The translations under genes and the position numbers were made by a program. Source: Xanthobacteraceae bacterium (GTDB taxonomy: Bacteria > Pseudomonadota > Alphaproteobacteria > Rhizobiales > Xanthobacteraceae). Taken from it: a DNA stretch of 64,000 nucleotides. The DNA lies in assembly GCA_004297465.1 (NCBI GenBank), contig SCUB01000017.1, positions 1 through 64,000 on the forward strand. The letters run 5' to 3'. Positions 31,481-40,739 of the stretch are shown here, in pieces. The notes below the pieces were generated by a model, which saw only the letters and a program-made list of their open reading frames with translations, was not told the DNA's origin and did not search any database. Each line of letters opens with the position of its first letter. The stretch's first letter is position 1.

Positions 31481-32101
31481 TCAGGCGGCGCGCGCCAGCG
31501 GCCGCGAGGCTTTCTTCTTCACCGCGCGCGGCTTCGCGGCACGCGATTTGACGGAAACCGCCTTGACGGATTGCGCCTTGCGCGGCGAGGACTTCGCCGC
31601 CACCGGCAGCTTCCGCTTCTCCGTCTTCTGTTTTTCAGCCTTGCGCGCGGCGCGCTGCTTCGCCGCCCGTGCCTTGGCCCGCGCCTCGGCGCGCTCCGCG
31701 CGGCGCCTGGTTTCGCAAGACCCGCACTTGCAGCCGATCGGCTTGATGTAGGTGTTGAAATAGTTCTTGCCGTAATCGTAGGTGATCTCCTCGCCCGGCG
31801 CGATGTTCTTGATCGCGCGGATCAGGATGAGATGGCCGATGATGTCGGATTCGGCATTGGGCTTGCAGGCGTGGTTGATGTAGCGCGCGGTGTTGCGGCG
31901 GATCGAGCCGTCCACGGTCCAGCGGCTGTTGATCTCGAACATGTACTTGTTGTCGATCTCGTCGGCGACCTTGGCCGGCAGCTTCGGCCCCCAGTAGCGG
32001 ATGATCCGGGTGCCTTTCTTGATCGGCACGAGGGCGAACAGGCCGAGCCCGGTGCGGGAGCGGCCGACACGATAGCTGCGACGCGACAGGAATTTGGCCA
32101 T
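31481..32101 (-). CDS. SET-domain protein (putative protein-lysine methyltransferase) with Lys-rich tail
   Basis: Residues about 1-125 form a SET domain: YRVGRSRTGLGLFALVPIKK, GTRIIRYWGPKL, YINHACKPNAES (the SAM-pocket NHxxxPN motif), the LIRAIKNIAPGEEITYDYG active-site segment, and a post-SET cysteine pattern (CKCGSC). This is the fold of lysine methyltransferases. About 75 residues at the C-terminus are Lys/Arg/Ala-rich, histone-H1-like, which suggests DNA, RNA or protein binding. The start at 32101 (MAKFLSRRSYRV) fits the domain; 23 upstream in-frame codons are not conserved. The target protein is unknown; a self-methylated tail or an HU-like protein are possible. Confidence 0.85.
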   Translation of the reverse strand: MAKFLSRRSYRVGRSRTGLGLFALVPIKKGTRIIRYWGPKLPAKVADEIDNKYMFEINSRWTVDGSIRRNTARYINHACKPNAESDIIGHLILIRAIKNIAPGEEITYDYGKNYFNTYIKPIGCKCGSCETRRRAERAEARAKARAAKQRAARKAEKQKTEKRKLPVAAKSSPRKAQSVKAVSVKSRAAKPRAVKKKASRPLARAA

Positions 32102-32244
32102 GCAGGTGTGAACTTGAAAGGGTTGGCGGGAGTTTCGCATTTCTAGTGCGATTCTGTCCCCTTGCAACATCGAAACTTCGGCAAGCGCGGTTGTGCACGC
32201 TTAAAAAGACTGCAAAACCGCGCCGAATCGAGCCTTGCGGGCCA

Positions 32245-33228
32245 TCATGCTTGCGTTTCTTTGCGCCGGAAGTGCGGCCATGCCGTACGCACGATGCTAT
32301 CGAGATCGGAATGGCGCGGCGCAAAGCCGAGTTCGCGCCGTGCCAGCGAGGGATCGGCATAGAGCGCCGCCGGATCGCCGGCGCGGCGCGGCGCCAGCGT
32401 CACCGGCACCTTGCGTCCCGTCACCCGCGCCACCGTATCGAGCACCTCGCGCACCGAGTGGCCGCGTCCGGTGCCGAGGTTGGCGCACAGCGCGGCGCTG
32501 GCGCCGCCGGTATAGCGCAGCGCCGCGACATGGGCGTCGGCGAGGTCGCTGACATGAATGTAGTCGCGGATGCAGGTGCCGTCGGGCGTGGGATAGTCGT
32601 CGCCGAACAGTTCGAGATGCGCGAGCGTGCCCGCCGCCGCCATCAGCGCGCGCGGCACCAGATGGGTTTCAGGATCGTGGTCTTCGCCGAGTTCGCCGTC
32701 GGGATCGAGGCCGCAGGCGTTGAAATAGCGCAGGATCGCATAGCGTAAGCCATGGGCCTGCGCGGCGTCGACGATGGCCTGCTCGACCATGCGCTTGCTG
32801 TGGCCATAAGGGCTGATCGGATTGAGCGCCATGTCCTCGGTGATCGGCAGCCGGTCCGGCGTGCCGTAGACCGCGCAGGTGCTGGAGAACACCAGCCGGT
32901 CGACGCCGGCGCGGCGCATGGCGGCGATGAGGCCGAGCGAGCCGCCGACGTTGTTGTCGTAATAGCGGATCGGATCGCCGACCGATTCGCCGACATAAGT
33001 GAGCGCCGCGAAGTGCAGCACCGCCTCGGGCCGGTAGGTCGCGAAGGCCTGGTCGAGCGCCGCCCCATCGCGCAGGTCGGCGGTCACCAGCGGTCCCCAT
33101 TTCACCGCCTCGCGGTGACCGCGATCGAGACTGTCGAAGCACACCGGCTCGATGCCGGCCCGCAGCAGCGCCTTGCAGGCATGGCTGCCGATATAACCCG
33201 CGCCGCCCGTGACCAGAACGCGTTTCAT
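32245..33228 (-). CDS. galE: UDP-glucose 4-epimerase
   Basis: NAD-dependent short-chain dehydrogenase (327 aa) that interconverts UDP-glucose and UDP-galactose. The NAD fold is GGAGYIGSHACKALL, followed by FDSLDRGHREAVKWG, and the catalytic set is SSTCAVYG plus YGHSK (Tyr/Lys pair). NLGTGRGHSVREV and the RRAGDPAALYADPS end are typical of GalE rather than RmlB. A stand-alone gene; its product would feed lipopolysaccharide or exopolysaccharide synthesis. It is divergent from the ABC-F gene. Confidence 0.93.
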   Translation of the reverse strand: MKRVLVTGGAGYIGSHACKALLRAGIEPVCFDSLDRGHREAVKWGPLVTADLRDGAALDQAFATYRPEAVLHFAALTYVGESVGDPIRYYDNNVGGSLGLIAAMRRAGVDRLVFSSTCAVYGTPDRLPITEDMALNPISPYGHSKRMVEQAIVDAAQAHGLRYAILRYFNACGLDPDGELGEDHDPETHLVPRALMAAAGTLAHLELFGDDYPTPDGTCIRDYIHVSDLADAHVAALRYTGGASAALCANLGTGRGHSVREVLDTVARVTGRKVPVTLAPRRAGDPAALYADPSLARRELGFAPRHSDLDSIVRTAWPHFRRKETQA

Positions 33229-33334
33229 GTGTCCCGCGAAGGTTTGCCGCCGCCCATGGCTGTTGTCGGCGTTTCATATAGGGGTTAGACCGCCGGGGCA
33301 AACCCGATCCGGCAGACAGGACCCGACTTCCGCC

Positions 33335-35149
33335 ATGGCGCCGCCGCTCATTCAACTCAAGGACATCGCGCTGACCTTCGGCGGCACCGCGCTGCTCGAG
33401 GGCGTGGAACTCTCGGTGGCGCCAGGCGAGCGGGTCTGCCTGGTGGGGCGCAACGGCTCCGGCAAGTCGACGCTGCTGCGCATCGCCGCCGGCATGATCG
33501 AGCCCGATCGCGGCACGCGGTTCGTGCAGCCGGGCGCGACGGTACGCTACCTGCCGCAGGAGCCGGACTTTTCCGGCGCGGCGACGACGCTGGCCTATGT
33601 CGAGGCCGGCCTCGGTCCCGGCGACGACCGCCACCCCGCGCGCTATCTCCTGGAACAGCTCGGCCTTTCCGGTAACGAAGACCCCGCCACGCTGTCGGGC
33701 GGCGAGGCGCGCCGCGCGGCGCTGGCGCGCGTGCTGGCGCCCTCGCCCGACATCCTGCTCCTCGACGAGCCGACCAACCACCTCGACCTCACCACCATCG
33801 AATGGCTGGAGAACGAGCTCGCCAGCCGCCGCGCCGCGCTGGTCCTCATCAGCCACGACCGCCGCTTCCTCGCCAACCTGTCGCAGGCCACGGTGTGGCT
33901 CGACCGCGGCCGCACGAGGCGCATCGAGCGCGGCTTTGCCGCGTTCGAGAGCTGGCGCGACGAGGTGCTGGCGGAGGAGGAACGCGACCAGCACAAGCTC
34001 GGCCGCAAGATCGTCGCCGAGGAACACTGGCTGCGCTACGGCGTCTCGGCGCGGCGCAAGCGCAACGTGCGGCGCCTGGCGCAATTGCAGGCGTTGCGCG
34101 AGAACCGCCGCAGCTACCGCGCCAGCGCCGGCAAGGCCACCATGACCGCGACCGCGGCGGAGGCTTCCGGCGCGCTGGTGATCGAGGCCGAGCACATCGC
34201 CAAGGCGTTCGCCAATCGACCGGTGGTGACGGATTTCTCCACCCGGATCCGGCGCGGCGACCGCATCGGTATCGTCGGCCCCAACGGCAGCGGCAAGACC
34301 ACGCTGGTCAGCCTGCTCACCGGCCAGCGTGCCCCCGACGGCGGCACGCTGCGGTTAGGGGCCAACATCGCCATGGCCAGCCTCGACCAGCGCCGCGACA
34401 GCCTCGACCCCGAGGCGACGCTGGCGCAGACGCTGACCGGCGGCCGCGGCGATACCGTCACCATCAACGGCAAGCCCAAGCACGTCACCGGCTACATGAA
34501 GGACTTCCTGTTCGCCGCCGAACAGATGCGCACGCCGCTCTCCGCGCTCTCCGGCGGCGAGCGCGGCCGCCTGATGCTGGCGTGCGCCATGGCCAAGCCC
34601 TCCAACCTCCTCGTGCTCGACGAGCCGACCAACGACCTCGACCTCGAAATGCTCGACGTGCTCGAGGAGATGCTCAGCGACTATCCGGGCACCATCCTGC
34701 TGATCAGCCACGACCGCGATTTTCTCGACCGCGTCGTCAACGCGGTGATCGTGCCGGACGGCAACGGACGCTGGCTTGAATATGCCGGCGGCTATTCCGA
34801 CATGCTGGCGCAGCGCGGCGCCGACCTTGCGCGCGAACCGGCCAAGGCCGCCAGGGAGCCGCGCGCGGAGAAACCGGCCTTGCCGCCGCAGCCGGAGCCG
34901 CAATCCGTCAAACGCAAGCTCAGCTTCAACGAGAAGCACGCGCTCGAAACGCTGCCGAAAACCCTCGCCACGCTGGAAGCCGAGATTTCGGCGCTACAGC
35001 GCCAGCTCGACGATCCCGGCCTCTACGTCCGCGATCCGAAAAAATTCAGCGAAGTCTCCACCAAGCTCGCCGCCGTGCACGCCAAACTCGCCGACGCCGA
35101 GGATAAATGGCTGGAGCTGGAACTGCTGCGCGCGGAAATCGGCCGCTAG
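33335..35149 (+). CDS. ABC-F family ATPase (Uup-like)
   Basis: A 604-residue soluble protein with two ABC ATPase domains and no membrane helices. Domain 1 shows GRNGSGKST, LSGGEARRAALARVL and LLLDEPTNHLDL; domain 2 shows GPNGSGKTT, LSGGERGRLMLACAM and LVLDEPTNDLDL. A charged linker (RRLAQLQALRENRRSYRAS) joins them. The C-terminal coiled coil (about 530-604: LPKTLATLEAEISALQRQLD) is the Uup-type end. ABC-F proteins act on ribosomes or branched DNA intermediates. The ATG at 33335 precedes the conserved start; the 42 in-frame codons before it are antisense to the galE start. Confidence 0.9.
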   Translation: MAPPLIQLKDIALTFGGTALLEGVELSVAPGERVCLVGRNGSGKSTLLRIAAGMIEPDRGTRFVQPGATVRYLPQEPDFSGAATTLAYVEAGLGPGDDRHPARYLLEQLGLSGNEDPATLSGGEARRAALARVLAPSPDILLLDEPTNHLDLTTIEWLENELASRRAALVLISHDRRFLANLSQATVWLDRGRTRRIERGFAAFESWRDEVLAEEERDQHKLGRKIVAEEHWLRYGVSARRKRNVRRLAQLQALRENRRSYRASAGKATMTATAAEASGALVIEAEHIAKAFANRPVVTDFSTRIRRGDRIGIVGPNGSGKTTLVSLLTGQRAPDGGTLRLGANIAMASLDQRRDSLDPEATLAQTLTGGRGDTVTINGKPKHVTGYMKDFLFAAEQMRTPLSALSGGERGRLMLACAMAKPSNLLVLDEPTNDLDLEMLDVLEEMLSDYPGTILLISHDRDFLDRVVNAVIVPDGNGRWLEYAGGYSDMLAQRGADLAREPAKAAREPRAEKPALPPQPEPQSVKRKLSFNEKHALETLPKTLATLEAEISALQRQLDDPGLYVRDPKKFSEVSTKLAAVHAKLADAEDKWLELELLRAEIGR

Positions 35150-35200
35150 CGCGTATCCCGCAACAATGGGAACCGGTTTTGCGAGCAGAATACGCGCTGA

Positions 35201-36436
35201 TTATTTGAACCGTCCGAGCCAGCGCAACGCGCCCTCGCCCGCCGCGCGGCCGGTGGCGAACGACGCCTGCAACAGATAGCCGCCGGTCGGGGCCTCCCAG
35301 TCCAGCATCTCGCCGGCGACGAACACGCCCGGCCGCCGCAACAGCATGAAATCGTCGCCGATCTCGTCGAAGCGGACGCCCCCGGCGGTGGAGATGGCGC
35401 GCGCCAGCGGCGCGGTGGCGGTCAGCCGCAGCGGCACCGCCTTGATGAGTAAAGCCAGCGCATCGGCCGTGCGCTGCGCCAGCGGCGTCGCCGTCATGAT
35501 CGTGGTTTCCTGCAGCAGCGCGATGGCGACCGGCGTGAGCCCGGCCGCCTTGCGCAGGAAGGTCGCCAGCGATTTCCTGCCGCGCGGCGCGCTCAACCGC
35601 CGGACCAGTTCCCGCACGGTCAGGTCGGGCCGCAGATCGAGATCGACGACCGCCGCGCCGTCCGCCGCGATGGCCTCGCGCAAGACCCGCGACAGCGCGT
35701 AGACCGCGCCGCCCTCGATGCCGCCGCGCGCGATCACCGCCTCGCCGCGCACGGTCTCGCCGCCGAACGTGAACGCGATGTTCTTGAGCGGCTGGCCTTC
35801 GCAGCGGGAGCGGAAATGGTCCGACCACGGCACGAGAAATCCGCAATTGGCAGGCGCCAGCGGCGCAACCGCGACGCCCGCCGCCTCCAGGGGGTGCACC
35901 CAAGCGCCATCGGAGCCGAGCCGCGGCCAGCTCGCGCCGCCGAGCGCCAGCACCACCGCGTCGGCCTCGACGGTTGCCGGACCGGCCGGGCCGGTCATCA
36001 TCAGCGCGCCGTCACTGCTCCAGCCGTCCCAGCGGTGGCGCAGCCTGAAGGCGACGCCGGACGCCTCAAGCCGCCGCAGCCAGGCGCGCAGCAAGGGCGA
36101 GGCCTTGAGCGCGGCGGGAAACACGCGTCCGCTGGAGCCGACGAACGTGTCCTGTCCAAGGTCCGCGCACCATGCCCGCAACGCCGCCGGCGGAAAGGTT
36201 TCGATGGCGCGGCTCAAACGCGGCCGCGCTTCGCCATAGCGCGCGAGAAAACGGTCGAGCGGCTCGCTGTGGGTGATATTGAGGCCGCCGCGCCCCGCCA
36301 TCATGAGCTTGCGACCCGGCGACGGCATGCGATCGTAGACGGTGACGCGGGCTGCGCCCGCGATGGCCTCGGCCGCCATCAGCCCGGCGGGGCCGGCGCC
36401 GATCACGGCGACATGAAAGCGATGGGGCTGCGGCAT
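35201..36436 (-). CDS. BaiN/HI0933-type FAD-dependent oxidoreductase (TIGR03862-like)
   Basis: A 411-residue flavoprotein with an N-terminal Rossmann motif AVIGAGPAGLMAAEAIAG. Next come GRKLMMAGRGGLNITHSE, a family signature, the VLALGGASWPRLGSDG strand, and a C-terminal FAD segment FVAGEMLDWEAPTGGYLLQASFATG (read in parts). This HI0933/YhiN group is widespread, and for the TIGR03862 branch the substrate is unknown; BaiN relatives reduce bile-acid intermediates. It is divergent from nothing close and reads out toward the ABC-F gene on the opposite strand. Confidence 0.87.
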   Translation of the reverse strand: MPQPHRFHVAVIGAGPAGLMAAEAIAGAARVTVYDRMPSPGRKLMMAGRGGLNITHSEPLDRFLARYGEARPRLSRAIETFPPAALRAWCADLGQDTFVGSSGRVFPAALKASPLLRAWLRRLEASGVAFRLRHRWDGWSSDGALMMTGPAGPATVEADAVVLALGGASWPRLGSDGAWVHPLEAAGVAVAPLAPANCGFLVPWSDHFRSRCEGQPLKNIAFTFGGETVRGEAVIARGGIEGGAVYALSRVLREAIAADGAAVVDLDLRPDLTVRELVRRLSAPRGRKSLATFLRKAAGLTPVAIALLQETTIMTATPLAQRTADALALLIKAVPLRLTATAPLARAISTAGGVRFDEIGDDFMLLRRPGVFVAGEMLDWEAPTGGYLLQASFATGRAAGEGALRWLGRFK

Positions 36437-36473
36437 CCTGACTCAATTTGCGCGCACGGGCGGGAATGCCGTT

Positions 36474-37079
36474 TTACTGCGCGGCCTCCGGTTTGGCCAC
36501 GGCGGCGGCCTCGACGCCCGTGGTCGCGATCGCCGCGAACGTATCGGTGATGTCGCGGATCGTCGTCGACTTGTCGGGGTCGTACCAGCGCGACACCCAG
36601 TTGCACATGCCGAGCAGGCCATAGGCCACGATCTTGGCGTCGATCTCCTGCTTGAACGCGCCGCGCGCCTGGCCCTCGCGGATGATGCCGGTCCACAGCA
36701 TGCCGTATTCGTCCCACACCATGCGCAGTTCGTTCATGCGCGTATCGTCGAGGCCGAAATGCTGCTCCTTGAGCGCCACGCTCATCTCGATGTAGGACGG
36801 ATTGTAGGCGTCGAGATGGATCTCGATGGCGGAGCGCAGCTTGAGCGTGCTGTCCATGTTGGCGCGCATCAAGCGCTGCAGGCCCATCAGCAGCGACTTC
36901 GACTGCGGCAGGATGATTTCGAGCAGGATGTCGCTGCGGCTCTTGAAATAATAATAGACGCCCTCGCGCTTGATGCCGACCGCGGCGGCGATGTCCTCGA
37001 TCGAGGTCCGGCTGACGCCCTGACTGGCGAAAAGCTCGGCGGCGCGGCGCAGAATGTCCCGGCGGCGGTTATTGGCCAT
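36474..37079 (-). CDS. TetR/AcrR-family transcriptional regulator
   Basis: A 201-residue TetR repressor. The N-terminal HTH reads RRDILRRAAELFASQGVSRTS, IEDIAAAVGIKREGVYYYFK; the C-terminal ligand pocket has the TetR_C-type helices (TLKLRSAIEIHLDAY). It is divergent from the acyl-CoA dehydrogenase/B12-mutase genes across a 402-bp gap, so these are its most likely targets. A candidate operator is at 37163-37175. The inducer is probably an acyl-CoA or related acid; that is inference. Confidence 0.9.
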   Translation of the reverse strand: MANNRRRDILRRAAELFASQGVSRTSIEDIAAAVGIKREGVYYYFKSRSDILLEIILPQSKSLLMGLQRLMRANMDSTLKLRSAIEIHLDAYNPSYIEMSVALKEQHFGLDDTRMNELRMVWDEYGMLWTGIIREGQARGAFKQEIDAKIVAYGLLGMCNWVSRWYDPDKSTTIRDITDTFAAIATTGVEAAAVAKPEAAQ

Positions 37080-37481
37080 GCGTGTCGTTCCGTATCATTT
37101 CCATGCGATGTGACGTCATTGGCGCGGGTCCGGACTTGTCGCGACGCCAGCTTTGAATAATTTTACTATACGTAAGCATATTTGCAAGGGCGGGCTTTTT
37201 CCAATGTCTTTCCGGCCTTCGGCAAGCAGCGCCAAAGTCTGGTAATATATTAGAATACTTTATGATATTATCCATCACTGGCAAGGCTTACTGACTGTGG
37301 AAAATTCAGGAAATAACTACACAGATAGTAAAATCGTTGATTGGCGCCAGACATTATGCCACAGTGACCGGGAAGGGATTGCCGGCCATTGTCATGCCTC
37401 GACTGCCCGTCAGGCCCTATAGTCCACGTCCCCCACCTGGCGGCCGATCGCGCCGCCTTCTGAACCGGATGACGCGTCACG
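37080..37481. other. 402-bp AT-richer divergent regulatory gap
   Basis: No gene. The region has several AT-rich stretches (37160-37185, 37240-37275) unlike the GC-rich genes around it, as expected for divergent promoters of the TetR gene and the acyl-CoA dehydrogenase operon. No unambiguous -35/-10 pair could be chosen. Confidence 0.5.
37163..37175. promoter_or_regulatory. Candidate TetR operator
   Basis: TTACTATACGTAA is an inverted repeat (TTAC-N5-GTAA) 84 bp upstream of the TetR gene start and inside its divergent control region. Similar TTAC-GTAA sites serve acyl-CoA-responsive TetR proteins. No second copy was found. Confidence 0.35.
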
Positions 37482-38612
37482 ATGGATTTCGAACTGCTCG
37501 ACGAACAGAAACAGATCCGGGACACCTTCGCGCAGTTCTGCGACAAGAAGATCGCGCCGCAGGCGGCCGCGATCGACGAATCCCACGCTTTCCCGATGGA
37601 ACTGTTCAAGGAACTCGGCGAACTGGGTTTCTTCAGCATGCGCTACCCGGCCGACGTCGGCGGCAGCGGACTGGACCTGATCTCGCTCTGCCTGTCGCTC
37701 GAAGAGATCGCCCGCGGCTCGATGTCGCTGGCCGGCTGCGTTACCATGCAGTCGCTGATGGGCACCAAATTCCTCGAGATGCTCGGCAACGCCGACATCC
37801 GCCAGCGCCTGCTGATCCCGGCGCTGCGCGGCGAGAAGATCGGCGCCATCTGCATGACCGAGCCCAACGCCGGCTCGGACCTCGGCGGCATCGCCACCAC
37901 CGCGCGCAAGGTCGACGGCGGCTACGTGCTGCGCGGCCAGAAGATCTGGGTCACCTCGGCGCCGGTGGCCGACTTCTTCACCGTGTTCGCCCGCGCCGGC
38001 GAGGAGCGCAAGCTGACGATCTTCCTGGTCGAGAAAGGCTTCGACGGCCTCATCGTCGGCAAGTCGATCCCGAAGATGGGCGTGTGGGCGATCCCGACCT
38101 CGGAGCTGGCGCTCGACGACTGCTTCGTGCCCGACAGCCACCGCCTGAGCGAGGAAGGCGACGGCGAAAGCCACCTGCGCAAGCTGCTGGCCGAAATCCG
38201 CATCGTCACTGGCGCGCTGGCGCTCGGCGGCGCCCGCGCCGCGCTCGACGAGGCGGTGCGCTACGCCGGCGAGCGGCGCCAGTTCGGCAAGCCGATTGCC
38301 AGCTTCCAGGCCACCCAGATCCGCCTCGCCGAAATGGCGACCGACCTCGAGGCGGCGCGGCGCCTCGTGCACTACGCCGCCTGGCTCAAGGATTCCGGCA
38401 AGCCGCACCATAAGGAAGCGGCGATGGCCAAGCTGTTCGCCTCGGAGGCCGCGGCGCAGATCTGCGACAAGGCGGCGCGCGTGCTGGCGTCCTACGGCTA
38501 CAGCATGGAATTCCCGGTTCAACGTCACCTGCGCGACATCCGCTTCACCCTGATCGGGGGCGGCACCAGCGACATCCTCAAGCTCATCATTGCCAAGGAG
38601 TTATCGGCGTGA
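37482..38612 (+). CDS. Acyl-CoA dehydrogenase with non-canonical active-site loop
   Basis: A 376-residue flavin acyl-CoA dehydrogenase. It has the N-terminal helical domain (MDFELLDEQKQIRDTFAQFC), the beta domain with ICMTEPNAGSDLGGI and the C-terminal helices with RRQFGKPIASFQATQ. The loop that normally reads YEGT, with the catalytic Glu, is IGGGTSDI (residues 358-365), so Gly sits in the usual Glu position; either the base is elsewhere or the substrate differs. The gene overlaps the next one by four bases (GTGA) and starts the acd - mutase small - mutase large operon. Confidence 0.9.
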   Translation: MDFELLDEQKQIRDTFAQFCDKKIAPQAAAIDESHAFPMELFKELGELGFFSMRYPADVGGSGLDLISLCLSLEEIARGSMSLAGCVTMQSLMGTKFLEMLGNADIRQRLLIPALRGEKIGAICMTEPNAGSDLGGIATTARKVDGGYVLRGQKIWVTSAPVADFFTVFARAGEERKLTIFLVEKGFDGLIVGKSIPKMGVWAIPTSELALDDCFVPDSHRLSEEGDGESHLRKLLAEIRIVTGALALGGARAALDEAVRYAGERRQFGKPIASFQATQIRLAEMATDLEAARRLVHYAAWLKDSGKPHHKEAAMAKLFASEAAAQICDKAARVLASYGYSMEFPVQRHLRDIRFTLIGGGTSDILKLIIAKELSA

Positions 38613-39004
38613 GCGAACGGCGTATCAAAATCCTGTTGGCGAAACCCGGCCTCGACGGTCACGACGTCGGCGCCAAGGTGGTGGTTCATGCCCTGCTCGA
38701 TGCCGGCTTCGACGTGGCCTATACCGGCCTGCGCCAAACGCCGGAAGCCATCGTCAAGGCGGCGGCCGAGGCCAAGGCCGACGTCATCGGCCTGTCGATC
38801 CTGTCCGGCGCGCATCTGTCGCTGTGCCGGCGCATCCGCGAGCTGATGCAGGAGAAGGGCCTTTACGACAAGCTGTGGATCGTCGGCGGCAATATCCCCG
38901 AGGACGACCGCATGGTGCTGCGCCAGCTCGGCTTCAAGGGCGTTTTTCCCACCGGCAGCCATACCGACGACATCGTCAGCTTCATCCGCGAGAACGTCAA
39001 ATGA
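38609..39004 (+). CDS. Cobalamin-binding small subunit of acyl-CoA mutase
   Basis: A 131-residue B12-binding protein. It shows KPGLDGHDVGAKVVVHAL (the DxHxxG motif whose His replaces the cobalt lower ligand), the GLSILSGAHLSL strand-loop and IVGGNIPEDD. This corresponds to the C-terminal domain of methylmalonyl-CoA mutase as a separate chain, as in archaeal Mcm and in isobutyryl- and 2-hydroxyisobutyryl-CoA mutases. The start is GTG at 38609, overlapping the dehydrogenase stop. Its own stop overlaps the ATG of the large subunit (ATGA), so the subunits should be made in step. Confidence 0.95.
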   Translation: MSERRIKILLAKPGLDGHDVGAKVVVHALLDAGFDVAYTGLRQTPEAIVKAAAEAKADVIGLSILSGAHLSLCRRIRELMQEKGLYDKLWIVGGNIPEDDRMVLRQLGFKGVFPTGSHTDDIVSFIRENVK

Positions 39005-40623
39005 GCAAGACTCCAAGCAAGATCCGCCCCGTGGTCAACGAGTCCGGCATCGAGATCAAGCCGCTCTACACCGCGCAGGACGTGCTGGCGAGCGGCGGCG
39101 TCGATGCCTCCGCGCCGGGCCAGGCGCCGTTCACGCGCGGCATCCATCCGCTGATGTACCGCCACCGGCCGTGGACGATGCGCCAATACACCGGCTTCGC
39201 CAACGCCGCCGACACCAACCAGCGCTTCAAGTACCTGATCGCCAACGGCCAGACCGGCCTCAACGTCGCGTTCGATCTCGCCACCCAGTGCGGCTATGAT
39301 TCGGACGCGCCGGAGGCCGCCGGCGAGGTTGGCCGCGTCGGCATGGCGATTGACACCCTGCGCGATTTCGAGATCGCGTTCGAAGGCATCGACCTCGACG
39401 CCATCACCGTGTCGCTGACCATCAACGGCACCGCCGCGATCCTGATCGCGATGTACCTGGCGATGGCGGAAAAGCGCGGCTACGACGTGCGGCAGCTGCG
39501 CGGCACGGCGCAGAACGACATTCTCAAGGAGTTCATCGGCCGCGGTACCTGGATCTATCCGGTCGACCCGTCGGTCAGGCTGGTCGCCGACACCATCGAG
39601 TACTGCGCCAAGGCGGCGCCGAAATACAGCCCGGTCAGCGTGTGCGGCTACCACATCCGCGAATCCGGCGCGACGCCGGCCGAGGAGATGGGCTACGCGT
39701 TCGCGATCGCCAAGGCCTATACCGACGCGGCGCTGGCGCGCGGCCTCGACATCGACGAGTTCGCCGGGCGGCTGTCGTTCAACTTCAACATCTACGGCAA
39801 CCTGTTCGAGCAGGTGGCGAAGTTCCGCGCCGGACGGCGGCGCTGGGCCAAGATCATTTTGGATGAATACGGCGCCAAGCGGCCGGATTCCGGCTGGCTG
39901 CGCATGATCGCCGGCGGCGGCGGCTTCGGCCTCACCATCGAGCAGCCCGAGAACAACATCATGCGCGGCGCCTATTACGCGCTGGTGGGAGCGCTGTCCG
40001 GCGCGCAGACCATGGCGCTGTGCTGCTATGACGAGGCCTACACGATCCCGACGCCGCGCGCGCAGCGCCTGTCGCTGCGCACCATGCAGCTTCTGATCGA
40101 GGAGATCGGCCTCACCGACACGGTCGATCCGCTCGGCGGCTCCTACTACATCGAAACGCTGACCAACCAGACCGAGGACAAGATCGTCGAGGCGATCAAG
40201 TGGGCCGATGCCCAGGGCGGCATCGTCAAGGCGGTCAGCGACGGCGTGATCCAGGCCAAGGTGTCGAACTACGCCTACCATCGTCAGAAGGCGCTCGAGA
40301 GCGGCGATCTGCACAAGGTCGGCGTCAACTGCTACGAGGACACAGACGAGGAGAAGCCGCAGGTCGAGTTGCACCCCTACGACGAGATGGGCGCCAAGCA
40401 GCAGATCGACAGCGTGCGCAAGGTCCGCACCGAGCGCAGCAACGCCGCCGTCGAGCGCGCGCTCAAGACCTTGCGCGACGATGCCAAGGCCGGCCGCAAT
40501 GTCATGCCGGCGCTGGTCGAGGCGGTGAAGGCCTACGCCACCGTCGGCGAAATGAACGGCGCGCTGGTCGAGGCGTTCGGCCGCTTCAAGGAGCCGACCC
40601 AGTTGTGGCGGCAGGCGGGCTGA
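39001..40623 (+). CDS. Methylmalonyl-CoA mutase-type large subunit
   Basis: A 540-residue TIM-barrel subunit of an adenosylcobalamin acyl-CoA mutase. Motifs are PFTRGIHPLMYRHRPWTMRQ, GQTGLNVAFDLATQCGYDSD, GTAQNDILKEFIGRGTWIYP, CGYHIRESGATPAEEMGYAF and VDPLGGSYYIE. The residue after RQ is Tyr (RQYTGF, Tyr63), as in methylmalonyl-CoA mutase; isobutyryl- and 2-hydroxyisobutyryl-CoA mutases are known to carry Phe and Ile there. The two-chain form with a dehydrogenase gene is not the usual propionate mutase layout, so a dedicated catabolic mutase is possible. No MeaB-type GTPase is seen nearby. Confidence 0.92.
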   Translation: MSKTPSKIRPVVNESGIEIKPLYTAQDVLASGGVDASAPGQAPFTRGIHPLMYRHRPWTMRQYTGFANAADTNQRFKYLIANGQTGLNVAFDLATQCGYDSDAPEAAGEVGRVGMAIDTLRDFEIAFEGIDLDAITVSLTINGTAAILIAMYLAMAEKRGYDVRQLRGTAQNDILKEFIGRGTWIYPVDPSVRLVADTIEYCAKAAPKYSPVSVCGYHIRESGATPAEEMGYAFAIAKAYTDAALARGLDIDEFAGRLSFNFNIYGNLFEQVAKFRAGRRRWAKIILDEYGAKRPDSGWLRMIAGGGGFGLTIEQPENNIMRGAYYALVGALSGAQTMALCCYDEAYTIPTPRAQRLSLRTMQLLIEEIGLTDTVDPLGGSYYIETLTNQTEDKIVEAIKWADAQGGIVKAVSDGVIQAKVSNYAYHRQKALESGDLHKVGVNCYEDTDEEKPQVELHPYDEMGAKQQIDSVRKVRTERSNAAVERALKTLRDDAKAGRNVMPALVEAVKAYATVGEMNGALVEAFGRFKEPTQLWRQAG

Positions 40624-40739
40624 CGGATCAGCCGATGCCGGGGCGCGTGGCGGAGGAACGAAAAGCGGCAGCGAGCGGAGGCGCCAGGTTCAGCGGCCCA
40701 TCCGCGCGCGGTTCTCGCCATGCCGTCTTCCCTCGCGCC

